DNA of 64,000 nt from Leifsonia sp. SCN 70-46 (GTDB taxonomy: Bacteria; Actinomycetota; Actinomycetes; Actinomycetales; Microbacteriaceae), in NCBI GenBank assembly GCA_001725325.1, contig MEFY01000002.1, positions 1,925,559 through 1,989,558 on the forward strand, read 5' to 3'. The notes under the pieces are model-generated. The model saw only the letters and a program-made list of their open reading frames with translations, was not told the origin of the DNA and did no database searches. Positions within the stretch are counted from its first letter, which is position 1. Every line of letters starts with the position of its first letter. The translations under genes and the position numbers were made by a program. Shown here in pieces: positions 10,123-20,555 of the stretch.

Positions 10123-10139
10123 TTCTAGTTGCACTAGAA
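10123..10139. promoter_or_regulatory. TTCTAGT-TGC-ACTAGAA inverted repeat covering a -10-like TAGAAT, probable GntR operator
   Basis: Perfect 7-bp arms; TAGAAT 10135-10140 lies 6 nt before GTG 10147, compatible with a leaderless transcript. Confidence 0.6.
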
Positions 10140-10146
10140 TAAACGC

Positions 10147-10497
10147 GTGTACCTCTCCCTCGACCCCGGCTCGACGACGCCGCTCTTCGAGCAGCTCGTG
10201 GCGGGCATCCGCGCGCAGGTCATCGACGGCACGCTCGCCGCGGGCGAGCGCCTGCCCGCCGCGCGCGACCTCGGCGACTCGCTCGACGTCAACGTGCACA
10301 CCGTGCTGCGTGCGTACCAGGTGCTGCGCGACGAGGGCTTCGTCGACCTGCGTCGCGGCCGGGGTGCAGTCGTCGCCGCCCGGCAGGGCGACTACGCCCA
10401 GCTCGCGCGCGACATCGACCGCGTCGTCGCCGAGGCCAAGTCCCTCGACCTCAGCCCCTCGGCGCTCACCGCCCTGATCAGGAAGGCCTACGAATGA
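10147..10497 (+). CDS. GntR family transcriptional regulator (YtrA-like)
   Basis: LFEQLVAGIRAQVIDGTLAAGERLPAARDLGDSLDVNVHTVLRAYQVLRDEGFVDLRRGRGAVV. Confidence 0.88.
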   Translation: MYLSLDPGSTTPLFEQLVAGIRAQVIDGTLAAGERLPAARDLGDSLDVNVHTVLRAYQVLRDEGFVDLRRGRGAVVAARQGDYAQLARDIDRVVAEAKSLDLSPSALTALIRKAYE

Positions 10498-11462
10498 CCA
10501 AGCGCACAAGGATGCTCGTCGTGGGCGTCATCGTCCCGCTCCTCATCGCGGCGGCGGCGGTGGTCGTCATGATCGCCGCGCTGCCCGACCTGCCCGACCC
10601 GGTCGCCGTGCACTGGGGACCCTCCGGCGCCCCCGACCGCTTCGGCTCGCCGGTCGGCCCCGTCCTGCTCGTCGGCATCGGGGTGCTCGCCTACAGCGCG
10701 TTCGCCTTCGTCATGGCGCGCGCGCAGCACACGGTCAACGCGCGCATCGTGCTCGCGGCGGCACCGTTCCTCGCCACCGTGCTCGGGGTCATCGCCGCGG
10801 GCGGGCTGCTCGTGCAGCGCGGCATCGCCGACGCGCGCGACACCCCGTCGATCCTGCCCGTCGTGCTCGTGGGCTTCGCGGCCGGCATCGCGCTCGCCGT
10901 CGTGGCGTGGTTCGTGCTGCCGGCGGCGGACCCCGTGCCCGAGCCCGAGCCCGCGGACCTGCCGACGCTCGACCTCGCGGAGGGGGCGCGCGCCGCGTGG
11001 TTCCAGCGCGTCGAGCCCGCGCGCTGGCTGGGCGTCCTGCTCGTCGTCGTGGGCCTCGCGGCGCTCGTCGGCGGCGGCGTCGCCATGTGGCTCGCCGGCT
11101 CGACCGCCGTGCTCGTCGTCTACCTCGTCGTGATCGGCCTCGTCGTCGTCGCGGCCGTGAGCTCGCTGTTCTGGACCGTGCGCGTCGACGGCCGGGGGCT
11201 CCTCGCGCGCTCCGTGCTGGGCTTCCCGCGCATCACGGTCCCGCTCGACGACGTCGAGTCGGCGTCGTCGCTCGCCGCGGGCGGCGCGCGCGACTTCGGC
11301 GGATGGGGCCTGCGGTGGGCGGGACCCGGCCGGGTCGGCATCATCCTCGACTCGGGCCCGGCGCTCGAGGTGCGCAGGAAGAGCGGCGGCTCGCTCACCA
11401 TCACCGTCGCCCACAGCGAACGGGCCGCGGCACTGCTGAACTCGCTCGCCCGTCGCGCATAG
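10494..11462 (+). CDS. DUF1648-domain membrane protein
   Basis: Overlaps GntR by 4 bp; MIAALPDLPDPVAVHWGPSGAPDRFGS typical of DUF1648. Confidence 0.8.
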   Translation: MTKRTRMLVVGVIVPLLIAAAAVVVMIAALPDLPDPVAVHWGPSGAPDRFGSPVGPVLLVGIGVLAYSAFAFVMARAQHTVNARIVLAAAPFLATVLGVIAAGGLLVQRGIADARDTPSILPVVLVGFAAGIALAVVAWFVLPAADPVPEPEPADLPTLDLAEGARAAWFQRVEPARWLGVLLVVVGLAALVGGGVAMWLAGSTAVLVVYLVVIGLVVVAAVSSLFWTVRVDGRGLLARSVLGFPRITVPLDDVESASSLAAGGARDFGGWGLRWAGPGRVGIILDSGPALEVRRKSGGSLTITVAHSERAAALLNSLARRA

Positions 11463-11469
11463 AATGGCT

Positions 11470-11610
11470 CCACAGGCAGTGATCCGCTATCCACGGGGAG
11501 CCTCCGGAAGAACGGCGCGAGCCCAGTAGAACCGGACAAGCGGTTTGAGTGGCGCAGCAGTGCGCAAGCGGGGTGGTACCGCGGCCGAGAGGTCGTCCTC
11601 GTGTGACAGA
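11470..11610 (+). ncRNA. T-box riboswitch leader of ileS (actinobacterial ultrashort Stem I type)
   Basis: Canonical GGGTGGTACCGCGG at 11571-11584; candidate AUC (Ile) specifier at 11482-11484 in GTGATCCGC; TGGT (11574-11577) complementary to ACCA of tRNA-Ile; directly upstream of ileS. Confidence 0.9.
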
Positions 11611-11625
11611 CACCACAGGAGCCAC

Positions 11626-14600
11626 ATGTCGTACCCCCGCCACACGCCCGACGAGCCGGTGCAGCCCTCTCCGTCGTTCCCGGACATCGAGAAGCGCATC
11701 CTCGCCTTCTGGAAGCAGGACGGCACGTTCCAGGCGTCGATCGACCAGCGCGAGGGCGCGCCCGAGTGGGTGTTCTACGACGGCCCGCCGTTCGCCAACG
11801 GCCTGCCGCACTACGGCCACCTTCTGACGGGCTACGCGAAGGACGTGTTCCCGCGCTTCCAGACCATGCGCGGCAAGCAGGTGCACCGGCGCTTCGGCTG
11901 GGACACCCACGGCCTGCCCGCCGAGCTCGAGGCCATGCGCCAGCTCGGCATCACCGAGAAGTCGCAGATCGAGGAGATGGGCATCGCGACCTTCAACGCC
12001 AAGGCGCGCGAGTCGGTGCTCGAGTACACCAAGGAGTGGGAGGACTACGTCACCCGCCAGGCCCGCTGGGTCGACTTCGAGAACGACTACAAGACGCTCG
12101 ACGTGACCTACATGGAGTCGGTCATCTGGGCGTTCAAGCAGCTGCACACGAAGGGTCTGGCCTACGAGGGCTACCGCGTGCTGCCGTACTGCTGGCACGA
12201 CGAGACGCCGCTCTCGAACCACGAGCTGCGCATGGACGACGACGTCTACAAGATGCGCCAGGACCAGTCGGTCACGGTCACCTTCCCGCTCGACGGGCCC
12301 AAGGCCGAGACCCTCGGGCTCACGGGGGTGAAGGCCCTCGCGTGGACGACGACGCCGTGGACCCTCCCGACGAACGCCGCGCTCGCCGTGGGGCCCGACA
12401 TCGAGTACTCGGTGGTGCAGTCCGCCGACGGCGCGAGCCAGTACCTGCTCGCGTCCGCGAGCGTCGCGGGCTACGCGAAGGACCTCGGCTACGCCACGCC
12501 CGACGAGGCTCTCGGCGCCGTCACGAGCACGGTCGTGGGCCGCGACCTCGAGGGCGTGCGCTACGACCGGCTGTGGGACTACTACGCCGACGCCCCCGGC
12601 ATGGAGAACGCGTGGCAGATCCTCGTCGCCGACTACGTCGCGACGGGAGAGGGCACGGGCATCGTGCACCAGGCCCCCGCGTACGGCGAGGACGACCAGC
12701 TCGTGTGCGCGGCGGCGGGCATCCCCATCATCCTGTCCGTCGACGACGGCGGGCGGTTCCTGCCGGTCATCGAGGATGTCGCGGGCCTGCAGGTCTTCGA
12801 CGCGAACAAGCCGCTCACCCAGAAGCTGCGCGCCGACGGCCGCCTGCTGCGCGTCGCGAGCTACGAGCACAGCTACCCGCACTGCTGGCGCTGCCGCAAC
12901 CCGCTCATCTACAAGGCCGTGTCGAGCTGGTTCGTGAAGGTGCCGGAGTTCCGCGACCGCATGGGCGAGCTCAACCAGGAGATCAACTGGGTGCCGGAGA
13001 ACGTCAAGGACGGCCAGTTCGGCAAGTGGATCGGCAATGCGCGCGACTGGTCGATCAGCCGCAACCGCTACTGGGGCAGCCCCATCCCGGTGTGGAAGAG
13101 CGACGACCCCGCCTACCCGCGCGTCGACGTGTACGGCTCGCTCGACGAGCTCGAGGCCGACTTCGGCGTGCGTCCCACCGACCTGCACCGCCCGTTCATC
13201 GACGAGCTGACCCGCCCGAACCCCGACGACCCCACGGGGCGGTCCACGATGCGCCGCATCGAGGACGTGCTCGACGTGTGGTTCGACTCGGGCTCGATGC
13301 CGTTCGCGCAGGTGCACTACCCCTTCGAGAACCGCGAGTTCTTCGAGAGCCACAACCCCGCGGACTTCATCGTCGAGTACATCGGGCAGACGCGCGGCTG
13401 GTTCTACCTCCTGCACGTGCTCTCGACGGCGCTGTTCGACCGGCCCGCGTTCCGCAACGTCATCAGCCACGGCATCGTGCTGGGCTCCGACGGCCAGAAG
13501 ATGTCGAAGAGCCTGCGCAACTACCCCGACGTCAACGAGGTCTTCGACCGCGACGGCGCGGACGCCATGCGGTGGTTCCTCATGTCGAGCTCGGTCATCC
13601 GGGGCGGAAACCTCATCGTGACCGAGGAGGGCATCCGCGAGGGCGTGCGCCAGCTGCTGCTGCCGCTGTGGAGCACGTACTACTTCTTCACCCTGTACGC
13701 GAACGCCGAGGGCTACGAGGCGAAGCCCGTCACCGGCACCCCCGCGCACGTGCTCGACCGCTACATCCTCGCCAAGACCGGCGAGCTCGTGGACGCCGTG
13801 ACCGTCGAGCTCGAGGGGCTCGACAGCCCCGTGGCCGCCGCGAAGCTGCGCGACTTCGCCGACGTGCTCACCAACTGGTACGTGCGCCGCAGCCGCGACC
13901 GGTTCTGGGCGGGCGACCGCGAGGCGTTCGACACGCTCTACACCGTGCTCGAGACCGTCACGCGGGTCGCGGCGCCGCTCATCCCGCTCGTCGCGGACGA
14001 GACGTGGCGCGGGCTCACCGGCGGCCGCAGCGTGCACCTCGAGGACTGGCCGGCCGCGGCATCGTTCCCGAGCGACCCCGACCTCGTCGCCGAGATGGAC
14101 GCCGTGCGCGAGATCGCGTCCGCGGGGCTCGCGCTGCGCAAGACGCGCGGACTGCGCGTGCGCCTGCCGCTCGCGCGCCTCACGGTGTCGTCGAGCCGCA
14201 CGGGCTGGTTCGACGGCGTCGAGGGCATCCTGCGCGACGAGCTCAACGTCAAGGCGGTGTCGTTCCTCGCCGCGGCCGACCCGGGCGACTTCGGCATCAC
14301 GAAGAAGCTCACCGTCAACGCGCGCGCCCTCGGCCCGCGCCTCGGCAAGCAGGTGCAGCAGGTCATCCAGGCCGCGAAGGCCGGGCAGTGGGTGCAGACC
14401 GGCGCGAGCATCGTCGAGGTCGGGGGCGTCGAACTGTTCGAGGGCGAGTTCGACCTCGAGCTCGAGGCGTCGGACGAGTCGAGCGCGATCGCGTTCCTCG
14501 GCGACGGCGGCTTCGTGCTGCTCGACACGGCGCTCACGCCCGAGCTCATGGCGGAGGGGTTCGCGCGCGACGTCATCCGCGCGATCCAGGACACGCGCAA

Positions 14601-14871
14601 GGCCGCGGGCCTCGACGTGAGCGACCGCATCGTGCTCACGATCACGGGCGCCCACAAGGCCGACGTGGGGGCTCTCGGCGTGTTCGCGGAGATGATCGCG
14701 ACGGAGACGCTCGCGGTCGACGCGACGTTCACCGAGGCGGCCGACCCCGAGACCGCGGCCGCCCTCGGCGGCGCGGCGGGCGCCCAGCGCACCGTCCTCG
14801 CAGCCGGCCAGTACCAGAATGCTGGTGTACTGGTCATCGACGTGACCAAGTCGGGAGCCGTGGATGTCTGA
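11626..14871 (+). CDS. ileS: isoleucine--tRNA ligase
   Basis: [19 protein letters not shown] and [11 protein letters not shown] motifs; start [24 protein letters not shown]. Confidence 0.95.
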   Translation: MSYPRHTPDEPVQPSPSFPDIEKRILAFWKQDGTFQASIDQREGAPEWVFYDGPPFANGLPHYGHLLTGYAKDVFPRFQTMRGKQVHRRFGWDTHGLPAELEAMRQLGITEKSQIEEMGIATFNAKARESVLEYTKEWEDYVTRQARWVDFENDYKTLDVTYMESVIWAFKQLHTKGLAYEGYRVLPYCWHDETPLSNHELRMDDDVYKMRQDQSVTVTFPLDGPKAETLGLTGVKALAWTTTPWTLPTNAALAVGPDIEYSVVQSADGASQYLLASASVAGYAKDLGYATPDEALGAVTSTVVGRDLEGVRYDRLWDYYADAPGMENAWQILVADYVATGEGTGIVHQAPAYGEDDQLVCAAAGIPIILSVDDGGRFLPVIEDVAGLQVFDANKPLTQKLRADGRLLRVASYEHSYPHCWRCRNPLIYKAVSSWFVKVPEFRDRMGELNQEINWVPENVKDGQFGKWIGNARDWSISRNRYWGSPIPVWKSDDPAYPRVDVYGSLDELEADFGVRPTDLHRPFIDELTRPNPDDPTGRSTMRRIEDVLDVWFDSGSMPFAQVHYPFENREFFESHNPADFIVEYIGQTRGWFYLLHVLSTALFDRPAFRNVISHGIVLGSDGQKMSKSLRNYPDVNEVFDRDGADAMRWFLMSSSVIRGGNLIVTEEGIREGVRQLLLPLWSTYYFFTLYANAEGYEAKPVTGTPAHVLDRYILAKTGELVDAVTVELEGLDSPVAAAKLRDFADVLTNWYVRRSRDRFWAGDREAFDTLYTVLETVTRVAAPLIPLVADETWRGLTGGRSVHLEDWPAAASFPSDPDLVAEMDAVREIASAGLALRKTRGLRVRLPLARLTVSSSRTGWFDGVEGILRDELNVKAVSFLAAADPGDFGITKKLTVNARALGPRLGKQVQQVIQAAKAGQWVQTGASIVEVGGVELFEGEFDLELEASDESSAIAFLGDGGFVLLDTALTPELMAEGFARDVIRAIQDTRKAAGLDVSDRIVLTITGAHKADVGALGVFAEMIATETLAVDATFTEAADPETAAALGGAAGAQRTVLAAGQYQNAGVLVIDVTKSGAVDV

Positions 14872-16330
14872 TCGCGAGGATGACCTCGATCCCAGTGAGA
14901 ACCCGCTGGCCGACCTGAGCCCGTTCGCCGACGGCAACGAGGGCACGAACCTCGACGAGGACTCCGACTACGAGCTCGAGGACGCGGAGTACCAGGACGA
15001 CGCCGACCGCGTCTACGCCGAGCTCCTCGAGCGCATCGGCGAGGCGGCCCCGCAGCCGCGCCTCGACGCCACGCGGCGCGCGCTCGAGCTGCTGGGCGAC
15101 CCGCAGCGCTCGTACCCGATAGTCCACATCACGGGCACGAACGGCAAGACCTCGACGAGCAGGATGACCGAGAGCATCCTGCGCGCCTACGGGCTGCGCA
15201 CGGGCCTCATGACGAGCCCGCACCTCGTGCGCGTCAACGAGCGGATCGTCGTCGACGGCCAGCCGATCTCGAACCGCTCGCTCGCCGCCAACTGGGACGA
15301 CATCAGCCCCTTCCTCGCGCTCGTCGACTCCGAGCTGCAGGCGAAGGACGAGGAGCCGCTCACGTTCTTCGAGGCCCTCACGGTGCTCGCGTACGCGAGC
15401 TTCGCCGACGCGCCCGTCGACGTCGCCGTCATCGAGGTCGGCATGGGCGGCGAGTGGGACTCCACGAACGTGGGCGACGGCCAGGTCGCCGTGTTCGCGC
15501 CTATCGCGCTCGACCACACCCAGCGCCTCGGCTCGACGGTCGCGGAGATCGCGCGCACCAAGGCCGGCATCATCAAGCCGTCGGCCGCCGTCGTCTCCGC
15601 CGCGCAGGATCTGGAGGCGCTCGAGGAGCTCGAGCGCGCCGCCGAGCTGCGCGAGGCGACCCTCGCGGTCGAGGGCGGCGCGTTCGCCCTCGAGGAGTCG
15701 ACGGTCGCCGTCGGCGGCCAGGTCATCACCGTCCGCGGGCTCGCCGGCACGTACGAAGACCTCTTCCTCCCGCTCTTCGGCGACCACCAGGGACACAACG
15801 CGGCCCTCGCGATCGCCGCTGTCGAGTCGTTCCTCGGCGGCGGCACGCAGCCGCTCGTCGGTGACGTGCTCGCCGAGGGCCTGGCTACCGCGACCTCTCC
15901 CGGCCGCCTGCAGATCATCGGCACCGAGCCGACGGTGCTCGTCGACGCCGCCCACAACCCGCACGGCGCCCGCGCGCTCGCGACGGCCCTGGGGGAGTAC
16001 TTCACGTTCGACGAGATCGCCGTCGTGCTGGGCGTGCTGCAGGACAAGGACGCGAACGGCATAGTCGAGGCGCTCGTGCCCGTCGCCTCCGCGTTCTACG
16101 TCACACAGTCCCAGTCCGACCGGGCCGTGCCCGCCGAAGCGCTCGCCGACCTCGTGATCGCGCACGCGGGCCCCGACGCGGTGGTGCCGTACTCCTCGTT
16201 CGAGCACGCCGTGCAGGATGCCCGGGTCTGGGCCTCCGCGGCCCCGCGCCGCGCGGTCGTCGTCACGGGCTCCATCACCCTCGTGGGCGAGGCCATCGAG
16301 CTCGCGGCAGCCGAGAAGTGGAAGCAGTGA
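14864..16330 (+). CDS. folC: bifunctional folylpolyglutamate synthase/dihydrofolate synthase
   Basis: Mur-ligase fold, [19 protein letters not shown]; downstream order DUF4233-ndk. Confidence 0.9.
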   Translation: MSDREDDLDPSENPLADLSPFADGNEGTNLDEDSDYELEDAEYQDDADRVYAELLERIGEAAPQPRLDATRRALELLGDPQRSYPIVHITGTNGKTSTSRMTESILRAYGLRTGLMTSPHLVRVNERIVVDGQPISNRSLAANWDDISPFLALVDSELQAKDEEPLTFFEALTVLAYASFADAPVDVAVIEVGMGGEWDSTNVGDGQVAVFAPIALDHTQRLGSTVAEIARTKAGIIKPSAAVVSAAQDLEALEELERAAELREATLAVEGGAFALEESTVAVGGQVITVRGLAGTYEDLFLPLFGDHQGHNAALAIAAVESFLGGGTQPLVGDVLAEGLATATSPGRLQIIGTEPTVLVDAAHNPHGARALATALGEYFTFDEIAVVLGVLQDKDANGIVEALVPVASAFYVTQSQSDRAVPAEALADLVIAHAGPDAVVPYSSFEHAVQDARVWASAAPRRAVVVTGSITLVGEAIELAAAEKWKQ

Positions 16331-16677
16331 AGCGCCAACGGTCCACCACGGAGTCCCTCCTCAGCATCGTGCTGGGGCTCGAGGCCGTGCTCATGTTCTT
16401 CGTGACGCTCACGGCGTTCGGCCTCAAGGCCGTCGAGCCCGTCGTCGCGTTCGCGGGCGGGGGAGGGCTGCTCGTCGCCCTCGTCCTCACCGCGGGGCTG
16501 CTGCGGTTCCCCTTGGGGGTGTGGCTCGGCTGGGTGATGCAGGCGGTACTCATCGCCACGGGCATCCTGCTGCCCATCATGTTCGTGGTCGCGACGGGGT
16601 TCGTCGCGATCTGGGTCTACTGCTTCGTCAAGGGACGGCAGATAGACTCCGCCCGCCGTCAACTACAGGAGAACTAA
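16327..16677 (+). CDS. DUF4233 domain-containing membrane protein
   Basis: GTGA overlap with folC; about 116 aa with 4 TM segments. Confidence 0.82.
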   Translation: MKRQRSTTESLLSIVLGLEAVLMFFVTLTAFGLKAVEPVVAFAGGGGLLVALVLTAGLLRFPLGVWLGWVMQAVLIATGILLPIMFVVATGFVAIWVYCFVKGRQIDSARRQLQEN

Positions 16678-17090
16678 TGTCTGTCGAAGAAACCCTCGTC
16701 CTCGTCAAGCCCGACGGTGTCGCGCGCAACCTGACCGGTGAGATCCTGCGCCGCATCGAGGCGAAGGGCTACCAGATCGTCGACCTCAAGCTCGTGCAGG
16801 CCGACCTCGAGCTGCTCGCGGCCCACTACGAGGAGCACCAGGGCAAGCCCTTCTACGAGCCGCTCGTCGAGTTCATGCAGTCCGGCCCCGTCGTGGCCGT
16901 GCGCGTCGCCGGCAACCGCGTCATCGAGGGCTTCCGCTCGCTCGCGGGCACGACCGACCCCACGACGGCCGCGCCCGGCACCATCCGCGGCGACCTCGGC
17001 CGCGACTGGGGCCTCAAGGTGCAGCAGAACCTCGTGCACGGCAGCGACTCGCCCGAGAGCGCCGCGCGCGAGCTCGCCCTCTGGTTCTAG
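16677..17090 (+). CDS. ndk: nucleoside-diphosphate kinase
   Basis: 137 aa; ETLVLVKPDGVARNLTGEIL and NLVHGSDSPESAARELALWF. Confidence 0.97.
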   Translation: MSVEETLVLVKPDGVARNLTGEILRRIEAKGYQIVDLKLVQADLELLAAHYEEHQGKPFYEPLVEFMQSGPVVAVRVAGNRVIEGFRSLAGTTDPTTAAPGTIRGDLGRDWGLKVQQNLVHGSDSPESAARELALWF

Positions 17091-17100
17091 GGCGTCCCTT

Positions 17101-17166
17101 CCTGCCCGCAGGTGGGCGAGCTGCGGGGAACGTTCCGCGCAGCTCGGCACCCTGCCCGCAGGATGC
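17101..17166. repeat. REP-like intergenic palindromic element, copy B
   Basis: CCTGCccGCAGG at both ends flanking near-perfect 30-bp palindrome CGAGCTGCGGGGAACGTTCCGCGCAGCTCG (17117-17146). Confidence 0.65.
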
Positions 17167-17177
17167 GGTGAGGGAGG

Positions 17178-17780
17178 CTAGCCGACCGTGAGCGTCGCGA
17201 GCACGTCGAGGCGCACCTGCGCGACGACGGCGATGAGGATGTACCCCACGACGGTGATCACGGGAACCCACGAGTAGAGGCGTGCCCCGACGGGCTGCAG
17301 CGCCGCTCCGAAGCGGCCGGCGCGCGCGTTGGAGAGCGTGAGCGTCCAGAACATCGGGATCGTCATCGACCAGACGAGCATGCACCACGGGCACAGCGTG
17401 CCGAGGTTGAAGATGCTCTGGTACGCGAGCCACAGGATGAAGGCGAAGGCGCCCAGCACGCCCACGTTGAACGCGATCCAGAACCAGCGCGCGAACGTCG
17501 CCCCCGCGAGGAGCGCGACGCCGACGGCGATGGGCGCGACGAAACCGCCGAGCCCGAGGAGCGGGTTGGGGAAGCCCAGGAGCGATCCCTGCCACGAGCC
17601 GAGGTTGACGCCGCACTGCACCAGCACGCTGAAGTTGCAGTCGAGATCGGCCTGCGGGTTCTGGAGGACGGCGAGCTTGTCGAGGGTCAGCGCGAACGAC
17701 GCGTACCAGCCGACGACGCCCGCGACGATGAGCACGAGGGCGAGGACGAGGGGCCGGCGCTGCACGACGGGGTCGGTCAT
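17178..17780 (-). CDS. vitamin K epoxide reductase family protein
   Basis: FSVLVQCGVNLGSWQGSLLGFPNP...LCPWCMLVWS: VKOR cysteines and CxxC. Confidence 0.92.
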   Translation of the reverse strand: MTDPVVQRRPLVLALVLIVAGVVGWYASFALTLDKLAVLQNPQADLDCNFSVLVQCGVNLGSWQGSLLGFPNPLLGLGGFVAPIAVGVALLAGATFARWFWIAFNVGVLGAFAFILWLAYQSIFNLGTLCPWCMLVWSMTIPMFWTLTLSNARAGRFGAALQPVGARLYSWVPVITVVGYILIAVVAQVRLDVLATLTVG

Positions 17781-17789
17781 GGTCGGATT

Positions 17790-18151
17790 ATTGCACGCGC
17801 CAAATCGCGGCTGGCTGCGAATGCGTGCGATAATCGAGTTCAGTCAGTCGGGCCGCGCCCGGCATGACACCAAACAGTGCTTTCCGGGCTGGACCTGCAA
17901 CGAACACGCAGGGCTGAACCGGGCCAGTGCCGCACAGGACCAGTACCTGACAGAGGCAGAGCCGGATAGCCAGTTCCGGAGTATTGCAGTGAGAGTGCAA
18001 GGCAGGCGCGAGCCAGTGCCCGAGAAGAGGCGCAGAGCCCGCTTGCAGACCTGAAGGATTAGTAGCGGTGCCGCCGAGAAGGCGGGATAGCGCACGAGAG
18101 AGTACCCGGTGGGTGGCGCGGTTGCCCACCCGGGCTAGGAGTACGCCAGCA
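17790..18151 (+). ncRNA. Long structured 5' leader of the RNase E/G gene (candidate cis-regulatory RNA)
   Basis: About 360 nt non-coding with several local hairpins (CCGGA/TCCGG, TTGCA/TGCAA, CCGCC/GGCGG) and a strong hairpin at 18105-18134 directly before the Shine-Dalgarno AGGAG (18137-18141). Confidence 0.5.
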
Positions 18152-20506
18152 ATGGTGACAAACGAAAACGAGAACGAGAACCCGAAGAAGCGGGGCCGCC
18201 TGTTCGGTCGCAAGGCCGCTGCGGAGACCCCCGTCGAGCAGGCTCCCGAGCCGGCCGCCGAGGTCGCCCCCGAGGTCGCAGACGCCCCCGAGGCCGCGGC
18301 GCCGGAGAAGCCCAAGCGCACGCGCGCCCCCAGGGCCACGGCGCCCGCGAAGAGCGCCGCCGACCACGTGAACGCCGCCGAGGTCGCCCTGCCGGAGGTC
18401 GCCCCGGAGGCGCCCGTCGCGCCGTCCCGCCCCGCCACGACGTCGCTCCTGTTCCAGGCCCCCGACCTCCCGCCGACCCCGCCCGTGCGCAACGGCCGCG
18501 GTGGCGGTGCTCCCGTGCTCGACCTGCCCGAGGAGGCCGGCACGGTCCGCCGCCGTTCGCGCCGTCGTCCCGGTGAGGATGCCCGCCCGGGCGACGAGGC
18601 CCCCAACACCGTCGTGCGGGTGCGCCAGCCGCGCCCCGAGCCCGTGCTGAGCAACGAGCCCACGCGCGTCAAGGGCTCCACGCGCCTCGAGGCCAAGAAG
18701 CAGCGCCGCCGCGACGGCCGCGATGCCGGACGCCGCCGTCCCGTCGTCACCGAGAGCGAGTTCCTCGCCCGCCGCGAGAGCGTCGACCGCGTCATGGTGG
18801 TGCGCTCGAAGTTCGACCGCATCCAGATCGCCGTGCTCGAGGACAACGTGCTCGTCGAGCACTACGTCGCCAAGTCGCAGGACGCGAGCCTCATCGGCAA
18901 CGTCTACCTCGGCCGCGTTCAGAACGTGCTCCCGAGCATGGAGGCCGCCTTCGTCGACATCGGCCGCGGCCGCAACGCCGTGCTCTACTCGGGCGAGGTC
19001 GACTGGGATGCCGCCGCGCTCGAGAGCGAGGGCGGCAAGAACCAGGCCCGCCGCATCGAGCTCGCGCTCAAGCCCGGCGACCGCGTGCTCGTGCAGGTCA
19101 CGAAGGACCCCGTGGGCCACAAGGGCGCCCGCCTCACGTCGCAGGTCTCCCTGCCCGGCCGCTACCTCGTGTACGTGCCCAACGGCTCGATGTCGGGCAT
19201 CAGCCGCAAGCTGCCCGACACCGAGCGCGCGCGCCTCAAGAAGATCCTCAAGGAGGTGCTCCCCGAGAACGTCGGCGTCATCGTGCGCACGGCGGCGGAG
19301 GGTGCCACGGAGGAGCAGCTCACGCTCGACGTGCAGCGGCTCACGAACCAGTGGGCCGAGATCAGCCGCCTCGTCGAGACGCAGCAGGCGCCCGCGCTCC
19401 TGCACTCCGAGCCCGACCTGCTCATCAAGATCGTGCGCGACGTCTTCAACGAGGACTTCCAGCGCATGGTCATCGAGGGCGACGACGCCCGCGCCACGAT
19501 CGAGGGCTACCTCCGTGCCGTCGCGCCCGACCTGCTCGACCGCGTGTCGAGCCACGAAGGTCCCGTCGACTCGTTCGAGTCGTTCCGCGTGAGCGAGCAG
19601 ATCGAGAAGGCGCTCGACCGCAAGGTGTGGCTGCCCTCGGGCGGTTCCCTCGTGATCGACCGCACCGAGGCCATGACGGTCGTCGACGTCAACACGGGCA
19701 AGTTCGTCGGCTCCGGCGGAAACCTCGAGGAGACGGTCACCAAGAACAACCTCGAGGCGGCAGAGGAGATCGTGCGCCAGCTGCGCCTGCGCGACATCGG
19801 CGGCATCATCGTCGTCGACTTCATCGACATGGTGCTCGAGTCGAACCGCGACCTCGTGCTGCGCCGCCTCGTCGAGTGCCTGTCGCGCGACCGCACGAAG
19901 CACCAGGTCGCCGAGGTCACCTCGCTCGGCCTCGTGCAGATGACCCGCAAGAAGCTCGGCCTCGGCCTGCTCGAGACGTTCAGCGAGCCGTGCGAGCACT
20001 GCGCCGGCCGCGGCATCATCGTGCACCACGACCCCGTGACGAAGCACCGCTCGCAGCAGCCCGCCCAGCAGGAGTCGGGCAACGGCAACGGCGGCGGACG
20101 CCGCAGCCGCAGCCGCGGCGGCAACGGGGGCGGCGCGACCGCGCCGGCGTCCACGACCGTCAAGAACGGCGTCGGCTCGGCCGGCACGCACGCGATAACC
20201 GAGGATGTGCGCAACGCCCTCGCCCGCGTCGCGGCGAGCACCGTGCACACGACCGAGATCCCCGTGCAGGACGGCGCGGACCCGGCGCCCGCAGAGGTTG
20301 CCGTCGTGGCTCCCGAGGCCGTCGCGATCCTCGACATCCCCGTGACGAAGGCGCCCCGCCGCGAGCGGAAGATCTCGACGCACGACGCGGAGCAGATCCT
20401 CGACTCCGTGCTCGACGCGCTGCCCGAGCCCAAGCAGCCCGGTCAGGGCCGAGCGCGAGGCTCCCGCCGCGTGTCGTCGCCGATCATCAGCACCGACAAC
20501 CAGTAA
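18152..20506 (+). CDS. rne: Rne/Rng family ribonuclease (RNase E/G)
   Basis: S1 region GNVYLGRVQNVLPSMEAAFVDIGRGRNAVLY, catalytic region MTVVDVNTGKFVG...IIVVDFIDM, CEHCAGRG. Confidence 0.93.
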   Translation: MVTNENENENPKKRGRLFGRKAAAETPVEQAPEPAAEVAPEVADAPEAAAPEKPKRTRAPRATAPAKSAADHVNAAEVALPEVAPEAPVAPSRPATTSLLFQAPDLPPTPPVRNGRGGGAPVLDLPEEAGTVRRRSRRRPGEDARPGDEAPNTVVRVRQPRPEPVLSNEPTRVKGSTRLEAKKQRRRDGRDAGRRRPVVTESEFLARRESVDRVMVVRSKFDRIQIAVLEDNVLVEHYVAKSQDASLIGNVYLGRVQNVLPSMEAAFVDIGRGRNAVLYSGEVDWDAAALESEGGKNQARRIELALKPGDRVLVQVTKDPVGHKGARLTSQVSLPGRYLVYVPNGSMSGISRKLPDTERARLKKILKEVLPENVGVIVRTAAEGATEEQLTLDVQRLTNQWAEISRLVETQQAPALLHSEPDLLIKIVRDVFNEDFQRMVIEGDDARATIEGYLRAVAPDLLDRVSSHEGPVDSFESFRVSEQIEKALDRKVWLPSGGSLVIDRTEAMTVVDVNTGKFVGSGGNLEETVTKNNLEAAEEIVRQLRLRDIGGIIVVDFIDMVLESNRDLVLRRLVECLSRDRTKHQVAEVTSLGLVQMTRKKLGLGLLETFSEPCEHCAGRGIIVHHDPVTKHRSQQPAQQESGNGNGGGRRSRSRGGNGGGATAPASTTVKNGVGSAGTHAITEDVRNALARVAASTVHTTEIPVQDGADPAPAEVAVVAPEAVAILDIPVTKAPRRERKISTHDAEQILDSVLDALPEPKQPGQGRARGSRRVSSPIISTDNQ

Positions 20507-20555
20507 TACGGCGCGGAGGACCCTCCTCTCAGGAAGTTCCGCCTAGCCTTTACGC

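Noticed and set aside
11401-14946. 1181-aa minus-strand ORF opposite ileS (and similar long ORFs opposite valS, rne, M3 peptidase and AGPS-like genes)
   Set aside because: Mirror-frame artefacts of high-GC codon usage: compositionally Arg/Ala/Val/Glu-rich, no recognisable domains, fully overlapping strong genes.
17790-18151. RNase P RNA or tmRNA in the rne upstream region
   Set aside because: The conserved RNase P (GAGGAAAGTCC) and tmRNA 5'-end signatures are not present.
20507-20555. GGAGGACCCTCC as a terminator after rne
   Set aside because: Stem too short, no U-tract, and too close to the next gene start to call.
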